A stretch of 64,000 bases of DNA, taken from positions 183,206 through 247,205 of the forward strand of contig CAZBPM010000002.1 in the NCBI GenBank assembly GCA_964493785.1, written 5' to 3'. Under the pieces are notes generated by a model. It worked only from the letters and a program-made list of their open reading frames with translations. It did not search any database and was not told the origin of the DNA. The position numbers were made by a program, and so were the translations under genes. This stretch comes from Hyphomicrobium_A sp964493785 (GTDB taxonomy: Bacteria > Pseudomonadota > Alphaproteobacteria > Rhizobiales > Hyphomicrobiaceae). Positions 40,265-49,682 of the stretch are shown here, in pieces. Positions within the stretch are counted from its first letter, which is position 1. Each line of letters opens with the position of its first letter.

Positions 40265-42163
40265 ATGATACGCAGTTCGGTTCTCCTGCTCTCCGGCCTG
40301 TTGCTGGCCGGAGCTGTAGGAATGCCAAGCCTCGCGGTCGCCGAAACGGCGTCCGAGGAAATCGACAAGCGGGCGAAAAACCCTGATTGGTGGCCCGCAC
40401 CGGGACGCGACAACAAGCTGACGCGTCACAGCGACCTCAAGGACATCACGACCGATAACGTCAAGAAGCTGAAGTATATGTGGTCTCAGTCGACCGGCGC
40501 TCTGCGTGGCCACGAAGGCCAGCCGGTCGTCGTCGAGCACGACGGCAAGCCGATGATGTTCTTCTCATCGGGCTGCCCCAACATGGCTCAGTGCAACATC
40601 GTGCAGGCGCTGGACCTCACTGATCCCGACAATCCGATCCAGGTCTGGAACTACGTCAAGAAGACCGATCGCGATGAATCCGCTGTGCCGCGCGCCTGCT
40701 GCGACACCGTGCATCGTGGCGTCAACTACGCCAAGAACAAGGTCATCTACCACACGCTCGACGGCTTCGTGATCGCACTCGATGCTTCGACCGGTAAGGA
40801 AATCTGGGTCGTCAAGCACGCATACCCGGAGAAGGGCGAGACCATCACCGGTCCGACGCTCATCGCCGAGAACCTCGTGATTGCCGGCTTCGGTGGTGAC
40901 GAGTTCGCCGCCCGCGGCCGTCTGACGGCATACGACATCGAGACCGGCAAAGTCGTGTGGAACTGCCACTCGACCGGCCCCGACGCCGATGTATGCCTGA
41001 CCAAGGACACCAACAAAGCGAACCCGCACTACGGCACCGCGGGCTCCGATATCGGTGTCACGTCTTATCCGTCGACAAACGGCGGAGAGTGGAAGATCGG
41101 CGGCGGCTCCTATTGGGCGTGGGGTTCTTACGATCCCGAGCTGAAGCTCGTGTTCTGGTCGACCGGCAACCCCGGCCACTGGAGCCCGAGCTATCGTTGC
41201 GGCGACAAGACCCATGACGAATGCAACACCGGCAAGTGGGACAACAAGTGGTCGATGACCATCTTCGCCCGCAGCGTCGAGACCGGTGAAGTCGCCTGGG
41301 CCTATCAGATGACGCCCTTCGACCAGTGGGACTATGACGGCGTCAACGAGAACATCCTTACCGACATGGACATCGACGGTAAGAAGGTGAAGGCCCTCAC
41401 TCACTTCGACCGTAACGGCTTCGCCTATGTTCTCGATCGCACGAACGGCACGCTGCTGCGCGCAAGCAAGTTCGTCACGGTGGACTGGGCCGAGAAGGTC
41501 GACCTGAAGACCGGTCGCCCGATCAAGGTGCGCGAGCATTCGCCGTTCGAAGTCGGCCGCAATACGCCTGCATGTCCCTCCGCCATGGGCGGCAAGGACC
41601 AGCAGCCGTGCTCGGTCGATCCGAAGGAGCCGAACAAGTTCTACTGCCCCACGAACAACTGGTGCATGGAAGACGAACCGCAGGAGCGCACGCACACGCA
41701 GCAGGGCACGGTCTACGTGTTCGCCAACGTGTACATGTATCCTGAGAAGCCCGGCATCGCTGGCAAGCTGAAGAAGTTCGACGTCCTCTCCGGCAAGACG
41801 GATTGGGAGATCCCTGATCCGTATCCGAACTGGGGTGGCACCATGGTCACCGATGGCGGCGTCGTGTTCTACGGCTCCAACAACGGTGACTTCCGCGCCG
41901 TCGACAAGAAGACCGGCAAGGTCCTCTGGCAGCAGCGCCTGGGCTCCGGCATCATCGGTAACCCGATCACCTACAAGGTGAAGGGCAAGCAGTACGTGTC
42001 GATCTTCGCCGGTCTTGGCGGCTGGATTGGCATCCCTGTCACCGCTGGGCTGGACATGGACGACAAGTACGGCGCGATCGGTGCGACGGCGATGGCGAAA
42101 GCTACCGGCCTCGACAAGATCCCGCAGGCCGGCATGCTCTACACCTTTGCTTTGGGTGAGTGA
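40265..42163 (+). CDS. xoxF: Lanthanide-dependent methanol dehydrogenase XoxF
   Basis: Periplasmic quinoprotein of 632 residues with a signal peptide ending AVA (about residue 26). It oxidises methanol to formaldehyde or formate and passes electrons to a cytochrome. The vicinal disulfide is C145-C146 (PRACCDTVHRG). Metal ligands by alignment are E213, N302 and catalytic D356, and D358 in QWDYDGVNE is the extra Asp two residues on that marks lanthanide-dependent enzymes. ATG 40265 follows GAGGAGAGGAAACGAGC; the longer frame upstream lacks a signal peptide. Slightly longer than most XoxF proteins (about 600). The usual neighbour xoxG (cytochrome cL) is absent; a xoxJ-like gene follows. Confidence 0.95.
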   Translation: MIRSSVLLLSGLLLAGAVGMPSLAVAETASEEIDKRAKNPDWWPAPGRDNKLTRHSDLKDITTDNVKKLKYMWSQSTGALRGHEGQPVVVEHDGKPMMFFSSGCPNMAQCNIVQALDLTDPDNPIQVWNYVKKTDRDESAVPRACCDTVHRGVNYAKNKVIYHTLDGFVIALDASTGKEIWVVKHAYPEKGETITGPTLIAENLVIAGFGGDEFAARGRLTAYDIETGKVVWNCHSTGPDADVCLTKDTNKANPHYGTAGSDIGVTSYPSTNGGEWKIGGGSYWAWGSYDPELKLVFWSTGNPGHWSPSYRCGDKTHDECNTGKWDNKWSMTIFARSVETGEVAWAYQMTPFDQWDYDGVNENILTDMDIDGKKVKALTHFDRNGFAYVLDRTNGTLLRASKFVTVDWAEKVDLKTGRPIKVREHSPFEVGRNTPACPSAMGGKDQQPCSVDPKEPNKFYCPTNNWCMEDEPQERTHTQQGTVYVFANVYMYPEKPGIAGKLKKFDVLSGKTDWEIPDPYPNWGGTMVTDGGVVFYGSNNGDFRAVDKKTGKVLWQQRLGSGIIGNPITYKVKGKQYVSIFAGLGGWIGIPVTAGLDMDDKYGAIGATAMAKATGLDKIPQAGMLYTFALGE

Positions 42164-42254
42164 GTTCTGCCTCTAGACGACAATCGTGGCGCTCGGAGCC
42201 CATGTGGCACCGGGCGCCATATCCGTTGGTGTCGATCACAGGTGGCGTCCTGCA

Positions 42255-44060
42255 ATGCAAACTTCCCTAAGCACGTCGATTTTTTGCTATCTGCTCCTTG
42301 CCACGCTCGTGTCTGCCGACGCTGGAGCCGTCGAGAGGCCGAGTGGTCGCCGCGACTACATGCTGTCTACGCCCTACGAGCAGATGACGCCGGCGGAAAT
42401 CGGCAAGGCCAAGGCCGCCGCTAAGACCCGCAAGGTGACGCGTCTTTCGGTCTGCGCTGACCCCGGTAACATGCCGCTGTCGGACAATAGCCAACAGGGC
42501 TTCCAGAACAAGATCATCGAGGTCGTGGCCGGACATCTCGGCGCGCGCGTCGAGTACTTCTGGCGCCCCTACCTAGAGCGCGGTCTCACGCGGGAGACGT
42601 TCGCCAACAACGAATGCGACATCCTCCTCGACATGCCGACCGACACCTCTGCGGTGCTGACGACGATCCCGATCTATCGCTCGACGTACGTGCTCGCATA
42701 CCTCGCGGACAAGCACTACGACTTCAAGAGCCTCGATGATCCGCGTCTGAAGGCGCTCCGTATCGGAACCTATCAGCACTCTGCAATTCGCATCGCCCTT
42801 GCCAAGCAGGGAATAAAGAACCTCCAGTCCCTCGCCATCGTGACGCCCGACGCGGACCTTCGGCCCGAGAACCAGCCCTGGCGTCAGCTCGAGAAGCTCG
42901 TCGACGGCTCGCTCGATGTCGTTGGCGTCTGGGGACCGTTTGCAGGCTGGTTCCAGAAGGTGAAGGGCGCGCCGATCACGGTGCAGCCGGTCAACCTCAT
43001 GGACGACGACATCCCGCTCGAGTTCAGCCTGTCTATCGGCGTGCAGAACACGGACGTCGTTCTGAAATTCGTGCTCGACCATGCCCTTATGGCCAAAAAG
43101 GACGAGATCGAGAAAATTCTCGCCGACTATGGCGTGCCGCTGATTCAATGCAGCGACTGCGTGGCAGCAGGCTCGCTTCCTTCGCACGGGTCTTACGATA
43201 AGGCGCTCGAAAAGAAATACGAGGAGCGATACCTGAAGTCGGCATCCCAGCGCCCGGCGACCAGCGCTGCCTCCGAAGACCAAATCGTCTCGCAAAAGCG
43301 CCTGGAGGAATGGCTCGCCGGCGGCGCCGATGTGGATGTCGAGCTCGGCAACGCCGTCATGGCGTTCGATCCCGCGCGCGTAACGTTCCTGATCGGCAAA
43401 GGCGCCAACGTCAACCGCCTCAACGACAACGGCTATGCGCCGCTGCACACCGCCGCGCGCAGCCGCAATTCCGATCTCGTAAAATTACTGCTCGAGCACG
43501 AAGCGGATCCCAACGTACCGGATAGCGACGGCATGACGCCGCTGGTGCACGCAATCATGCGCAACCACGTTCCATCGGTTCAAGCGCTGGTCGCGGCGGG
43601 CGCGGACATCGAGCGCCAGACGAAGCAGGGTTATACGCCACTCGAGGTGGCAATCGGCGAAGACCAGCTATTTGCCGCCCGGGCATTGATTGACGCCGGT
43701 GCTAACGTGAATGTTGCAAGTGGTGCACAGAAGATCACGCCGCTCATGCTTGTAGCTTCTCAGCTCAGCAAGCAGGCGCGCGCGACGCATCTCGCAGCAG
43801 GTCAGACGCCCATCGACATCGCCGAACTGCTGATAGCGAAAGGAGCTGAGGTCGATGCGAAATCGGCCGCTGGGGTCACCGCGCTTATGGTCGCCGCGGG
43901 GCACAACAATGCGCCAATGATTGGGCTCCTGCTGGGCAAAGGTGCCAATCCGGCGCTCAAAAATAACGTTGGCAAGTCCGCGCTCGACATTGCACGTGAT
44001 GCTCGTAACGAGGTGGCGGTCAGTGCGCTGCAGCTGCTGTCGACACCGCCTCCGAACTGA
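42255..44060 (+). CDS. XoxJ-like periplasmic binding protein fused to ankyrin repeats
   Basis: 601 residues with a signal peptide (LSTSIFCYLLLATLVSADA). Residues about 55-305 match the quinoprotein-dehydrogenase-associated substrate-binding-protein family (MxaJ/XoxJ): RLSVCADPGNMPLSDNSQQG, NECDILLDMPTD, IGVQNTDVVLKFVLD. A CxxC (QCSDCVA) follows. From about 370 to 595 there are about six ankyrin repeats (GYAPLHTAARSRNSDLVKLL, DGMTPLVHAIMRNH, AGVTALMVAAGHNN). Ordinary MxaJ/XoxJ proteins are about 280 residues, so the ankyrin half is an addition. XoxJ is known to contact and help activate XoxF; the ankyrin half may be a docking platform. ATG 42255 was chosen for its signal peptide; a frame 23 codons longer starts without one. 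Confidence 0.88.
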   Translation: MQTSLSTSIFCYLLLATLVSADAGAVERPSGRRDYMLSTPYEQMTPAEIGKAKAAAKTRKVTRLSVCADPGNMPLSDNSQQGFQNKIIEVVAGHLGARVEYFWRPYLERGLTRETFANNECDILLDMPTDTSAVLTTIPIYRSTYVLAYLADKHYDFKSLDDPRLKALRIGTYQHSAIRIALAKQGIKNLQSLAIVTPDADLRPENQPWRQLEKLVDGSLDVVGVWGPFAGWFQKVKGAPITVQPVNLMDDDIPLEFSLSIGVQNTDVVLKFVLDHALMAKKDEIEKILADYGVPLIQCSDCVAAGSLPSHGSYDKALEKKYEERYLKSASQRPATSAASEDQIVSQKRLEEWLAGGADVDVELGNAVMAFDPARVTFLIGKGANVNRLNDNGYAPLHTAARSRNSDLVKLLLEHEADPNVPDSDGMTPLVHAIMRNHVPSVQALVAAGADIERQTKQGYTPLEVAIGEDQLFAARALIDAGANVNVASGAQKITPLMLVASQLSKQARATHLAAGQTPIDIAELLIAKGAEVDAKSAAGVTALMVAAGHNNAPMIGLLLGKGANPALKNNVGKSALDIARDARNEVAVSALQLLSTPPPN

Positions 44061-44110
44061 TGAAGTCGAACGAACGTCGGTGCGTTCCCCAACGAACAGG
44101 ACGAGACAGA

Positions 44111-45076
44111 ATGCGTAAAGCATCCGCCTTCGCCATCGGGCTTGCTCTGCTCGCCGCGACCCCGGTAGAAGCCTATCAGCTCTTTATCAGCAACGAGAAG
44201 GACAACACGGTCACCGTGCTCGACAGTACGACGATGCAGCCGGTGAAGGTGATCAAGACGGGCAAGCGGCCCCGTGGGATACGCATCACGCCCGACTTCA
44301 AGGAAGTCCTGGTTTGCGTCGGCGACGACGATGCCATCGACGTGATCGACACCGCGAAACTCGAAGTGGTCCGCTCCATCCCGACCCTCGCGGACCCGGA
44401 GTACCTCGAGGTGGAGCCTGGCGGGAAGCGCATGTTTATCGCCAACGAGGACGATGCGATGGTCTCAGTTGCGGACATCGCTGACGGCAAGGTCGAGGCC
44501 GAGATCCCCGTGGGTATCGAACCCGAGGGCATGGCATTCAGCCCCGACGGAAAACATGCCGTCGCCACGTCCGAATCGACGAGCATGGCCCATGTCATCG
44601 ATACAACGACGTTCAAGCTCATCGCCAACGTACTGGTCGACACACGGCCGCGTGCGGTTCTCTACGAGGACAGCGGTTCGCGTTTCTGGGTGACTTCGGA
44701 GGTTGGCGGCACGTTGGCAGTCATCGATGCCACGACCTACAAGATCGTCAAGAAGATCGGCTTTGCCATCGAGGGCGTGCGCGACGAACTCATTCAGCCG
44801 CTCGGCATCCGCTTCTCCAAGGACGGCAAGCGAGGCTATGTGGCACTTGGGCGCGCAAACCGTATTGCCGTCATCGACGTCGAGAAGCTCGAGGTGACGA
44901 ATTACATTCTTGTCGGCCAGCGCCCCTGGCACATGGAATTGTCGCCCGACGGCTCGAAGCTCTACACCGCCAACGGGCTGACGAACGACGTGACCATCAT
45001 CAACCTGGAGACCTTGCGGGCGGAAAGGTCTGTGCCTGTCGGACGACTGCCATGGGGCATTGCGATCAAGCCGTAA
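44111..45076 (+). CDS. PQQ-associated YVTN beta-propeller protein
   Basis: 321 residues with a signal peptide (AFAIGLALLAATPVEA). About seven blades of the YVTN/NHL kind: ISNEKDNTVTVLDSTTMQPV, GDDDAIDVIDTAKLEVV, NGLTNDVTIINLETL. It matches the described PQQ-dependent catabolism-associated beta-propeller family, whose biochemical role is not established. ATG 44111 follows GGACGAGACAGA; a start further upstream (44060) overlaps the xoxJ stop and would spoil the signal peptide. Part of the xoxF-xoxJ transcript, 50 bases after it. A second propeller is at 51909. Confidence 0.85.
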   Translation: MRKASAFAIGLALLAATPVEAYQLFISNEKDNTVTVLDSTTMQPVKVIKTGKRPRGIRITPDFKEVLVCVGDDDAIDVIDTAKLEVVRSIPTLADPEYLEVEPGGKRMFIANEDDAMVSVADIADGKVEAEIPVGIEPEGMAFSPDGKHAVATSESTSMAHVIDTTTFKLIANVLVDTRPRAVLYEDSGSRFWVTSEVGGTLAVIDATTYKIVKKIGFAIEGVRDELIQPLGIRFSKDGKRGYVALGRANRIAVIDVEKLEVTNYILVGQRPWHMELSPDGSKLYTANGLTNDVTIINLETLRAERSVPVGRLPWGIAIKP

Positions 45077-45111
45077 GGGGCAAGTGCGGGACGTCGCCCT
45101 GCCCGCTCCCG

Positions 45112-46476
45112 TTAGACGCCCGCCGGCGCCGGGACGGGAATCCACGCTTCCAGGGTCGTCCCGCGGTCCATCCGGTTTCCTAGCCGCAACTCGCCTCCGG
45201 TTGCCCAGACCCGCTCGCTCATGCCGGCAATCCCGTAGCCGGGCTTGATATCATTCGGCAGGCCTTTGCCGTCGTCGGCCACAGTGACACGGACGATGGA
45301 TCCATCTCGGGCATTCATCGACCGTGGAATTTGTGCCGTCTCGATCGGCTCGACGATGACATCGATGGCGTCGGCATCGGAGTGCTTCAGTGCATTCGTC
45401 AGACCCTCCTGGACGATGCGGTAGATCGTGAGATTTGTCGTTTCGTCGCACTCTGGAAGGTCATCGGCGACGGTGAGATTGATCGCGAGACCGCGATGGC
45501 TTTGACGCAGCATTGCAACGAGCGAGGTCAACTTTGCCCTTATGCCGAACTCGTCAAGCCCAAGTGGCCGCAGCTTCAGCAGCACGCGCCGATTGACCCG
45601 CTGAATGGCATCGACGCTGGCTAATAGAGTTGCTCCGGCATCGCGCAGCTTTTCGTGATCACGTCCACCGCGCTCGATCTCGGTGTCGATCACCGTGATC
45701 GCAGCCCTGATGGTGAAGAGGTAGGGGCCAAGTTCGTCGTGCAGCTCGCGCGCGAGCTCCTTGCGTTCCTCGTCCTGCACGCTGATGACACGCTCAGCCA
45801 GCCGTCTGTTCTCCGAGATCGTCCGCTGCAACGTGGCCGCGAAATTGTTGAGCTTGCGACAGATGTCGGAGATCTCAGGAGGCCCGCTTTCCGGCACGAC
45901 CACATCATATCGACCTGCTTCCAGCACTATGAGTGCGTCGCCGACGTTTCTGATGGGCCGCAACAGATGCGTGATCATCAGGCTGATGAAGAGCAACGTT
46001 GCCATGCCGAGGCCTGCACCGACCGCACTGAACGTGATGATCGAGTCCCAGATCTCGGCCGCTTCATGATCTGCGCGCGGCGCCACCACCAGCTTGCCGA
46101 AGCTGCGCCCATTAACGACCACGGGAATTTCGAGATCGGCTACGGGTGCGCCCATCTGTGCAAGCCACTGAGGCGCGGCACCGTCCTCATCACTGTCCTT
46201 TGACGGCTCGGGCACGCCGTCCTCGGCGCGGTATATCCTGACGTGGCGCAGTTCTTTGAGTCCGCCTAGAAGTATCTTGAGGTGCTGCTCGGGATCGGCC
46301 GTCCCCTGCAAGCTTTCGATCGTCGTCTCGACGAACTCCTTCGCGAGCCGCATGATGCTGTCGTTCTCGGCTCGTATGCGCGGCCCCGCGCTGATCACCA
46401 TCGCCAGGACGAAGGAAATCAATGCCACCGACAGCAAGCCGACGATCAGCGCATTGAGCCGAAAGCTGATGGACAT
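45112..46476 (-). CDS. NarL-type sensor histidine kinase (first of two)
   Basis: 454 residues. TM1 about 9-29, periplasmic sensing region about 30-145, TM2 about 147-169, HAMP about 170-222. The HisKA_3 phosphoacceptor is His246 in LARELHDELGP. The ATPase domain has QEGLTNALKHS (N box) and DDGKGLPND (G box). The periplasmic loop is not recognised. It is divergent from its likely partner regulator at 46577. RBS AAGGAG precedes the ATG. Relatives controlling methylotrophy include Paracoccus FlhS/MoxY, so a role in C1 metabolism is likely but unproven. Confidence 0.9.
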   Translation of the reverse strand: MSISFRLNALIVGLLSVALISFVLAMVISAGPRIRAENDSIMRLAKEFVETTIESLQGTADPEQHLKILLGGLKELRHVRIYRAEDGVPEPSKDSDEDGAAPQWLAQMGAPVADLEIPVVVNGRSFGKLVVAPRADHEAAEIWDSIITFSAVGAGLGMATLLFISLMITHLLRPIRNVGDALIVLEAGRYDVVVPESGPPEISDICRKLNNFAATLQRTISENRRLAERVISVQDEERKELARELHDELGPYLFTIRAAITVIDTEIERGGRDHEKLRDAGATLLASVDAIQRVNRRVLLKLRPLGLDEFGIRAKLTSLVAMLRQSHRGLAINLTVADDLPECDETTNLTIYRIVQEGLTNALKHSDADAIDVIVEPIETAQIPRSMNARDGSIVRVTVADDGKGLPNDIKPGYGIAGMSERVWATGGELRLGNRMDRGTTLEAWIPVPAPAGV

Positions 46477-46502
46477 TCCGTCTCCTTCGAAAGGCGCGCA
46501 CT

Positions 46503-46528
46503 CGGGAATAATTCCCGGTATTCCCGAG
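46503..46528. promoter_or_regulatory. Palindromic operator between kinase 1 and regulator 1
   Basis: Contains the exact 15-mer CGGGA-ATAAT-TCCCG (46503-46517), followed by another TCCCG half-site at 46522-46526. The outer ten bases CTCGGGAATA (46501-46510) and TATTCCCGAG (46519-46528) are also an exact inverted repeat. It sits in the 100-base divergent gap, suggesting control of both genes, perhaps by the regulator itself. Confidence 0.65.
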
Positions 46529-46576
46529 GAAAATACATGATGCTACGTTATACAATTGCATGTAATGAGACGAGAC

Positions 46577-47194
46577 ATGAAGGTCCTAATCGTCGACGAT
46601 CATCCGCTGGTTCTGTCCGGCTGCCGGGCTCTCCTTAAAGACACCGACGACATGGAAATGGTCTCGGCGGGAGACGCTGCGACGGCGCACGACGTCTATC
46701 TGGCCGAGCGACCAGACGTGGCGGTGATTGACATCAACCTGCCGGACGTCTCCGGCTTCGAGCTTGCACGGCGGATACTCAACGACGACCCGTCCGCACG
46801 CATCATGATGTTCTCCATGAACGATGACTCGATCTTCGCCGCACAGGCCATCGAGACAGGCGCCAAGGGATACTTCAGCAAGACCGATCATCCGCAGGAC
46901 TTCCTGGACGCGATCCGCTCGGTCCATCGCGGCGGCCATTCCCTGGCTCCCGAGATGGCGCAGAAGATCGCATTCCTGCGTATTGGTGCTGGAGAAGGCG
47001 GCGCGGCGCTGACGCTGCGGGAGCGCGAAGTTTTGCGGCTCCTGGCCAAGGGCAAAAGCATGTCCGAGATAGCCGCGTTGATAAACGTCTCCTACAAAAC
47101 AATCGCCGTTATCTGTTCAGCTTTACGCACCAGGTTCGGGGCACGCACGCCCATGGAGCTCATACGGATCGCCGTCGAACAGAAGATCGTATGA
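46577..47194 (+). CDS. NarL/FixJ-type response regulator (first of two)
   Basis: 205 residues. Receiver domain 1-120 with phosphoacceptor D52 (VIDINLP), acidic pair D7/D8 and switch Lys in YFSKTD. LuxR-type helix-turn-helix about 140-200: LTLREREVLRLLAKGKSMSEIAALINVSYKTI in family order. I chose ATG 46577 (MKVLIVDDHP) with GAGACGAG before it; ATG 46565 and TTG 46556 are alternatives adding a few residues. Divergent from kinase 1 with the palindrome between. Confidence 0.9.
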   Translation: MKVLIVDDHPLVLSGCRALLKDTDDMEMVSAGDAATAHDVYLAERPDVAVIDINLPDVSGFELARRILNDDPSARIMMFSMNDDSIFAAQAIETGAKGYFSKTDHPQDFLDAIRSVHRGGHSLAPEMAQKIAFLRIGAGEGGAALTLREREVLRLLAKGKSMSEIAALINVSYKTIAVICSALRTRFGARTPMELIRIAVEQKIV

Positions 47195-47324
47195 GCGCTG
47201 AAACATGCGCCTTGCGGATGGCGGTCGGGAAGATTCGGCAATTGCCGCAGGACAATGCGCCCCGGCGCGGGCGGGACTGCCGGACTACGCCCGATGATGT
47301 ATCCTGCTGGAAGGAGTAGACCGC

Positions 47325-48860
47325 ATGCGGCAACAGGCCTACCCACCTTCCGGCGAGCTGCAGATCACGACGCCGACACGGCCTGCAAGCAGCAGCTCCG
47401 AAAGCCATCCGACAGTGTCGTTTACCCGTCCGGTCGAGACCCTGAGAGATTATTGGTACGGGCTGCCCGTTCGCTGGCAGCTCATGATCTCGATTTCCGT
47501 CATCAGCATCGGCGCCGTGCTGCTTTCCATCATCCTCGCGGTGGTGGATGCCCGCGGACGCGTCGAGGTCGAGGTGAGCTCCTCGATGGAGGTTGCGCAC
47601 CAGCTGGTGACTGATGCAATCAGACGCTCCGACAGCAAAGGCCCCGGCAAGAGCCTGGTGGATCTCATACCGGAGCAACTGACATCGGTCCGGCATGCTC
47701 GCATTCTCATCTCCAGCGACGGCGGAGACCTCGTTCAGGTCGCGCCGGATCCGCGCACAAACGACCTCGTTCACCATCCGGAGTCGGCGCCCCAGTGGTT
47801 TGCCGACCTCGTCGGACCGAGCGTTGGAACGCGACAGATCCGGGTCATGCTGGGAAACGACCGTATGGGGTCGGTGCTCATCGTCGGTGAGCCTCGAGAC
47901 GAACTGGGTGAAGTGTGGGAGGAAGTCTCTCGCCGCGCCATCATCTGGCTTGCGATCACTGCGCTGATGCTGGCCTTTTTGTATTTCGTGCTTGGCCGGC
48001 TGCTCAATCCGCTCGTCGAGCTTTCGGCGGGTATGCACCAGCTCGAGGACGGCCACTATGGGGCGCGCGTCGCTCCACCGCCTGTGCGTGAGATCGGCGC
48101 ACTCGCCTCCCAATTCAACCTGCTCGCCGAGGCGCTTGAAAAGTCCCGCGACGAGAACACCCGCCTTTATCGGAGTCTCATAGGCATACAGGAAGACGAG
48201 CGTCGGCGAATAGCCAATGACCTGCATGACGAGGCTGGACCTTGCCTGTTCGGCATAACGGCTAACGCCGCTTCGATCGCGCGCCTTGCGGTGCTGGAGC
48301 CGAATGGTCAGACCGAACCGATCAAGACGCGGGTCGATGAGATTCACACCATCACGGAGCGCCTCAAGGCGATCAATCGCGACCTGTTGCGGAACCTTCG
48401 CCCTGTCGAGATAGGCCGCATTCCTCTGACAGAACTGGTCGGCAGCCTGGTGGCTGGTTTCGAGCGGCGGCATCCGGAATGCGCGTTCAAGCTCTCTTTC
48501 GGCAAGGTGGAGCGGGGTTACGGCGAGGAGGCGGACATCACCATCTTCCGTTGCGTGCAGGAAGGTCTGACCAACGTGATGAAGCACGCCAACGCCACCA
48601 AGGCGACCATCGAGATCGGTGAACTCGCCGAAGCGAATGTGCTGCGCGTCGTGATCAAGGATAACGGCAGGGGCCTGCCCGACGACATCATCGTCGGCAT
48701 CGGCACAACGGCCATGCGTGAACGTGTGCGCAGCATAAGCGGCTCAAGCTCCATCGAGAGCACACCGGATGGAACGACGCTCTCAATCGAGATCCCGACG
48801 CGCAGGGGAAATGTCTCGAAGGCAAACGTGACCGACCAGGCCAAGGAAGCCACCACATGA
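47325..48860 (+). CDS. NarL-type sensor histidine kinase (second of two)
   Basis: 511 residues. A 45-residue N-terminal cytoplasmic leader, TM1 about 52-73, periplasmic region about 74-203, TM2 about 205-224, HAMP about 225-275. Phosphoacceptor His301 in ANDLHDEAGP. N box QEGLTNVMKHAN, G box DNGRGLPDD. RBS AAGGAG precedes ATG 47325. The stop overlaps the start of regulator 2 by four bases (ATGA). Periplasmic sequence differs from that of kinase 1, so the two likely sense different cues. Confidence 0.9.
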   Translation: MRQQAYPPSGELQITTPTRPASSSSESHPTVSFTRPVETLRDYWYGLPVRWQLMISISVISIGAVLLSIILAVVDARGRVEVEVSSSMEVAHQLVTDAIRRSDSKGPGKSLVDLIPEQLTSVRHARILISSDGGDLVQVAPDPRTNDLVHHPESAPQWFADLVGPSVGTRQIRVMLGNDRMGSVLIVGEPRDELGEVWEEVSRRAIIWLAITALMLAFLYFVLGRLLNPLVELSAGMHQLEDGHYGARVAPPPVREIGALASQFNLLAEALEKSRDENTRLYRSLIGIQEDERRRIANDLHDEAGPCLFGITANAASIARLAVLEPNGQTEPIKTRVDEIHTITERLKAINRDLLRNLRPVEIGRIPLTELVGSLVAGFERRHPECAFKLSFGKVERGYGEEADITIFRCVQEGLTNVMKHANATKATIEIGELAEANVLRVVIKDNGRGLPDDIIVGIGTTAMRERVRSISGSSSIESTPDGTTLSIEIPTRRGNVSKANVTDQAKEATT

Positions 48861-49504
48861 AAGTTCTCGTCATCGACGATCACCCGATCGTATTTCAGGG
48901 CTGCAGGAGGCTGCTGGAAGACGTTGGCGTCGACGAGATGCTGATTGCCGACCGGCCCTCACGGGGCTTCCAGCTGTATCGGCGGGAGCGTCCCAACATG
49001 ATCATTGCCGATCTGTCGATGCAGGCGGCGTCGCTTGGCGGACTTTCCTTCATCCGCCGACTTCGGGCCCATGACGAGCACACACCAATCATGGTGCTCA
49101 GCATGCACTCGGACCGGATGATCGTGAGCCGAACGCTGGAAGCCGGCGCAAACGGCTACCTTCTCAAGGACTCGGCGTGGGATGAGTTCATAACCGCTTT
49201 TCGCATCGTTCGGGGTGGCGGGCGCTACCTCTGCCACGAGCTCGCGTCCCAGATCGCCTTCATGGAGGCACGCGGCCAGCGCGATCCACTCGCGCAGATG
49301 ACCGAGCGGGAACGGCAGATCATCACCCTGATTGCCGCGGGCAAGCCGTACAGCGAGATCGCCGCGCTGTTGAGCGTCAGCTACAAGACCGTCGTCAACA
49401 CGACCGCCCAGCTCAAGAGCAAGCTTGGCGCCCGCTCGCTGCCGGAACTGATGCGGATCGCAATCGACCACCTTCCGGCGCAAAGTATCAAGAGCGTTCA
49501 ATAG
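48857..49504 (+). CDS. NarL/FixJ-type response regulator (second of two)
   Basis: 215 residues. Receiver 1-122 with phosphoacceptor D52 (IIADLSM) and switch Lys in YLLKDS; helix-turn-helix at about 145-205 (MTERERQIITLIAAGKPYSEIAALLSVSYKTV in family order). The recognition helix SVSYKTVVNTTAQLKSKL is close to that of regulator 1 (NVSYKTIAVICSALRTRF), so the two may bind related sites. Coupled to kinase 2 by an ATGA overlap. Confidence 0.9.
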   Translation: MKVLVIDDHPIVFQGCRRLLEDVGVDEMLIADRPSRGFQLYRRERPNMIIADLSMQAASLGGLSFIRRLRAHDEHTPIMVLSMHSDRMIVSRTLEAGANGYLLKDSAWDEFITAFRIVRGGGRYLCHELASQIAFMEARGQRDPLAQMTERERQIITLIAAGKPYSEIAALLSVSYKTVVNTTAQLKSKLGARSLPELMRIAIDHLPAQSIKSVQ

Positions 49505-49557
49505 GGCGACTGACGCGGCGGACATCATACGCCCCGAGTTGTATGGGTGCGCGCGCA

Positions 49558-49593
49558 CGGGAGATTATCCTCGGGCAAGGATATTATCTCCCG
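49558..49593. promoter_or_regulatory. Imperfect palindrome upstream of the Cys-rich periplasmic protein
   Basis: CGGGAGAT (49558-49565) and ATCTCCCG (49586-49593) form an inverted repeat; the inside also contains ATCC/GGAT arms offset by two bases. The left half matches the xox operator start (CGGGA-N5-TCC), the right half its TCCCG end, with a longer spacer. Confidence 0.45.
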
Positions 49594-49682
49594 AGGCGTC
49601 AGTGAACTTCACCCTGGTCATCTGCTCGATTTCGCCTCTGCATGGCGTCCTTCAACGTGACGGCGCAGACGGAGAGATCACA

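Noticed and set aside
47160..48587. 475-codon minus-strand frame opposite the second kinase
   Set aside because: Antisense to a kinase with all expected motifs; His/Arg-rich composition.
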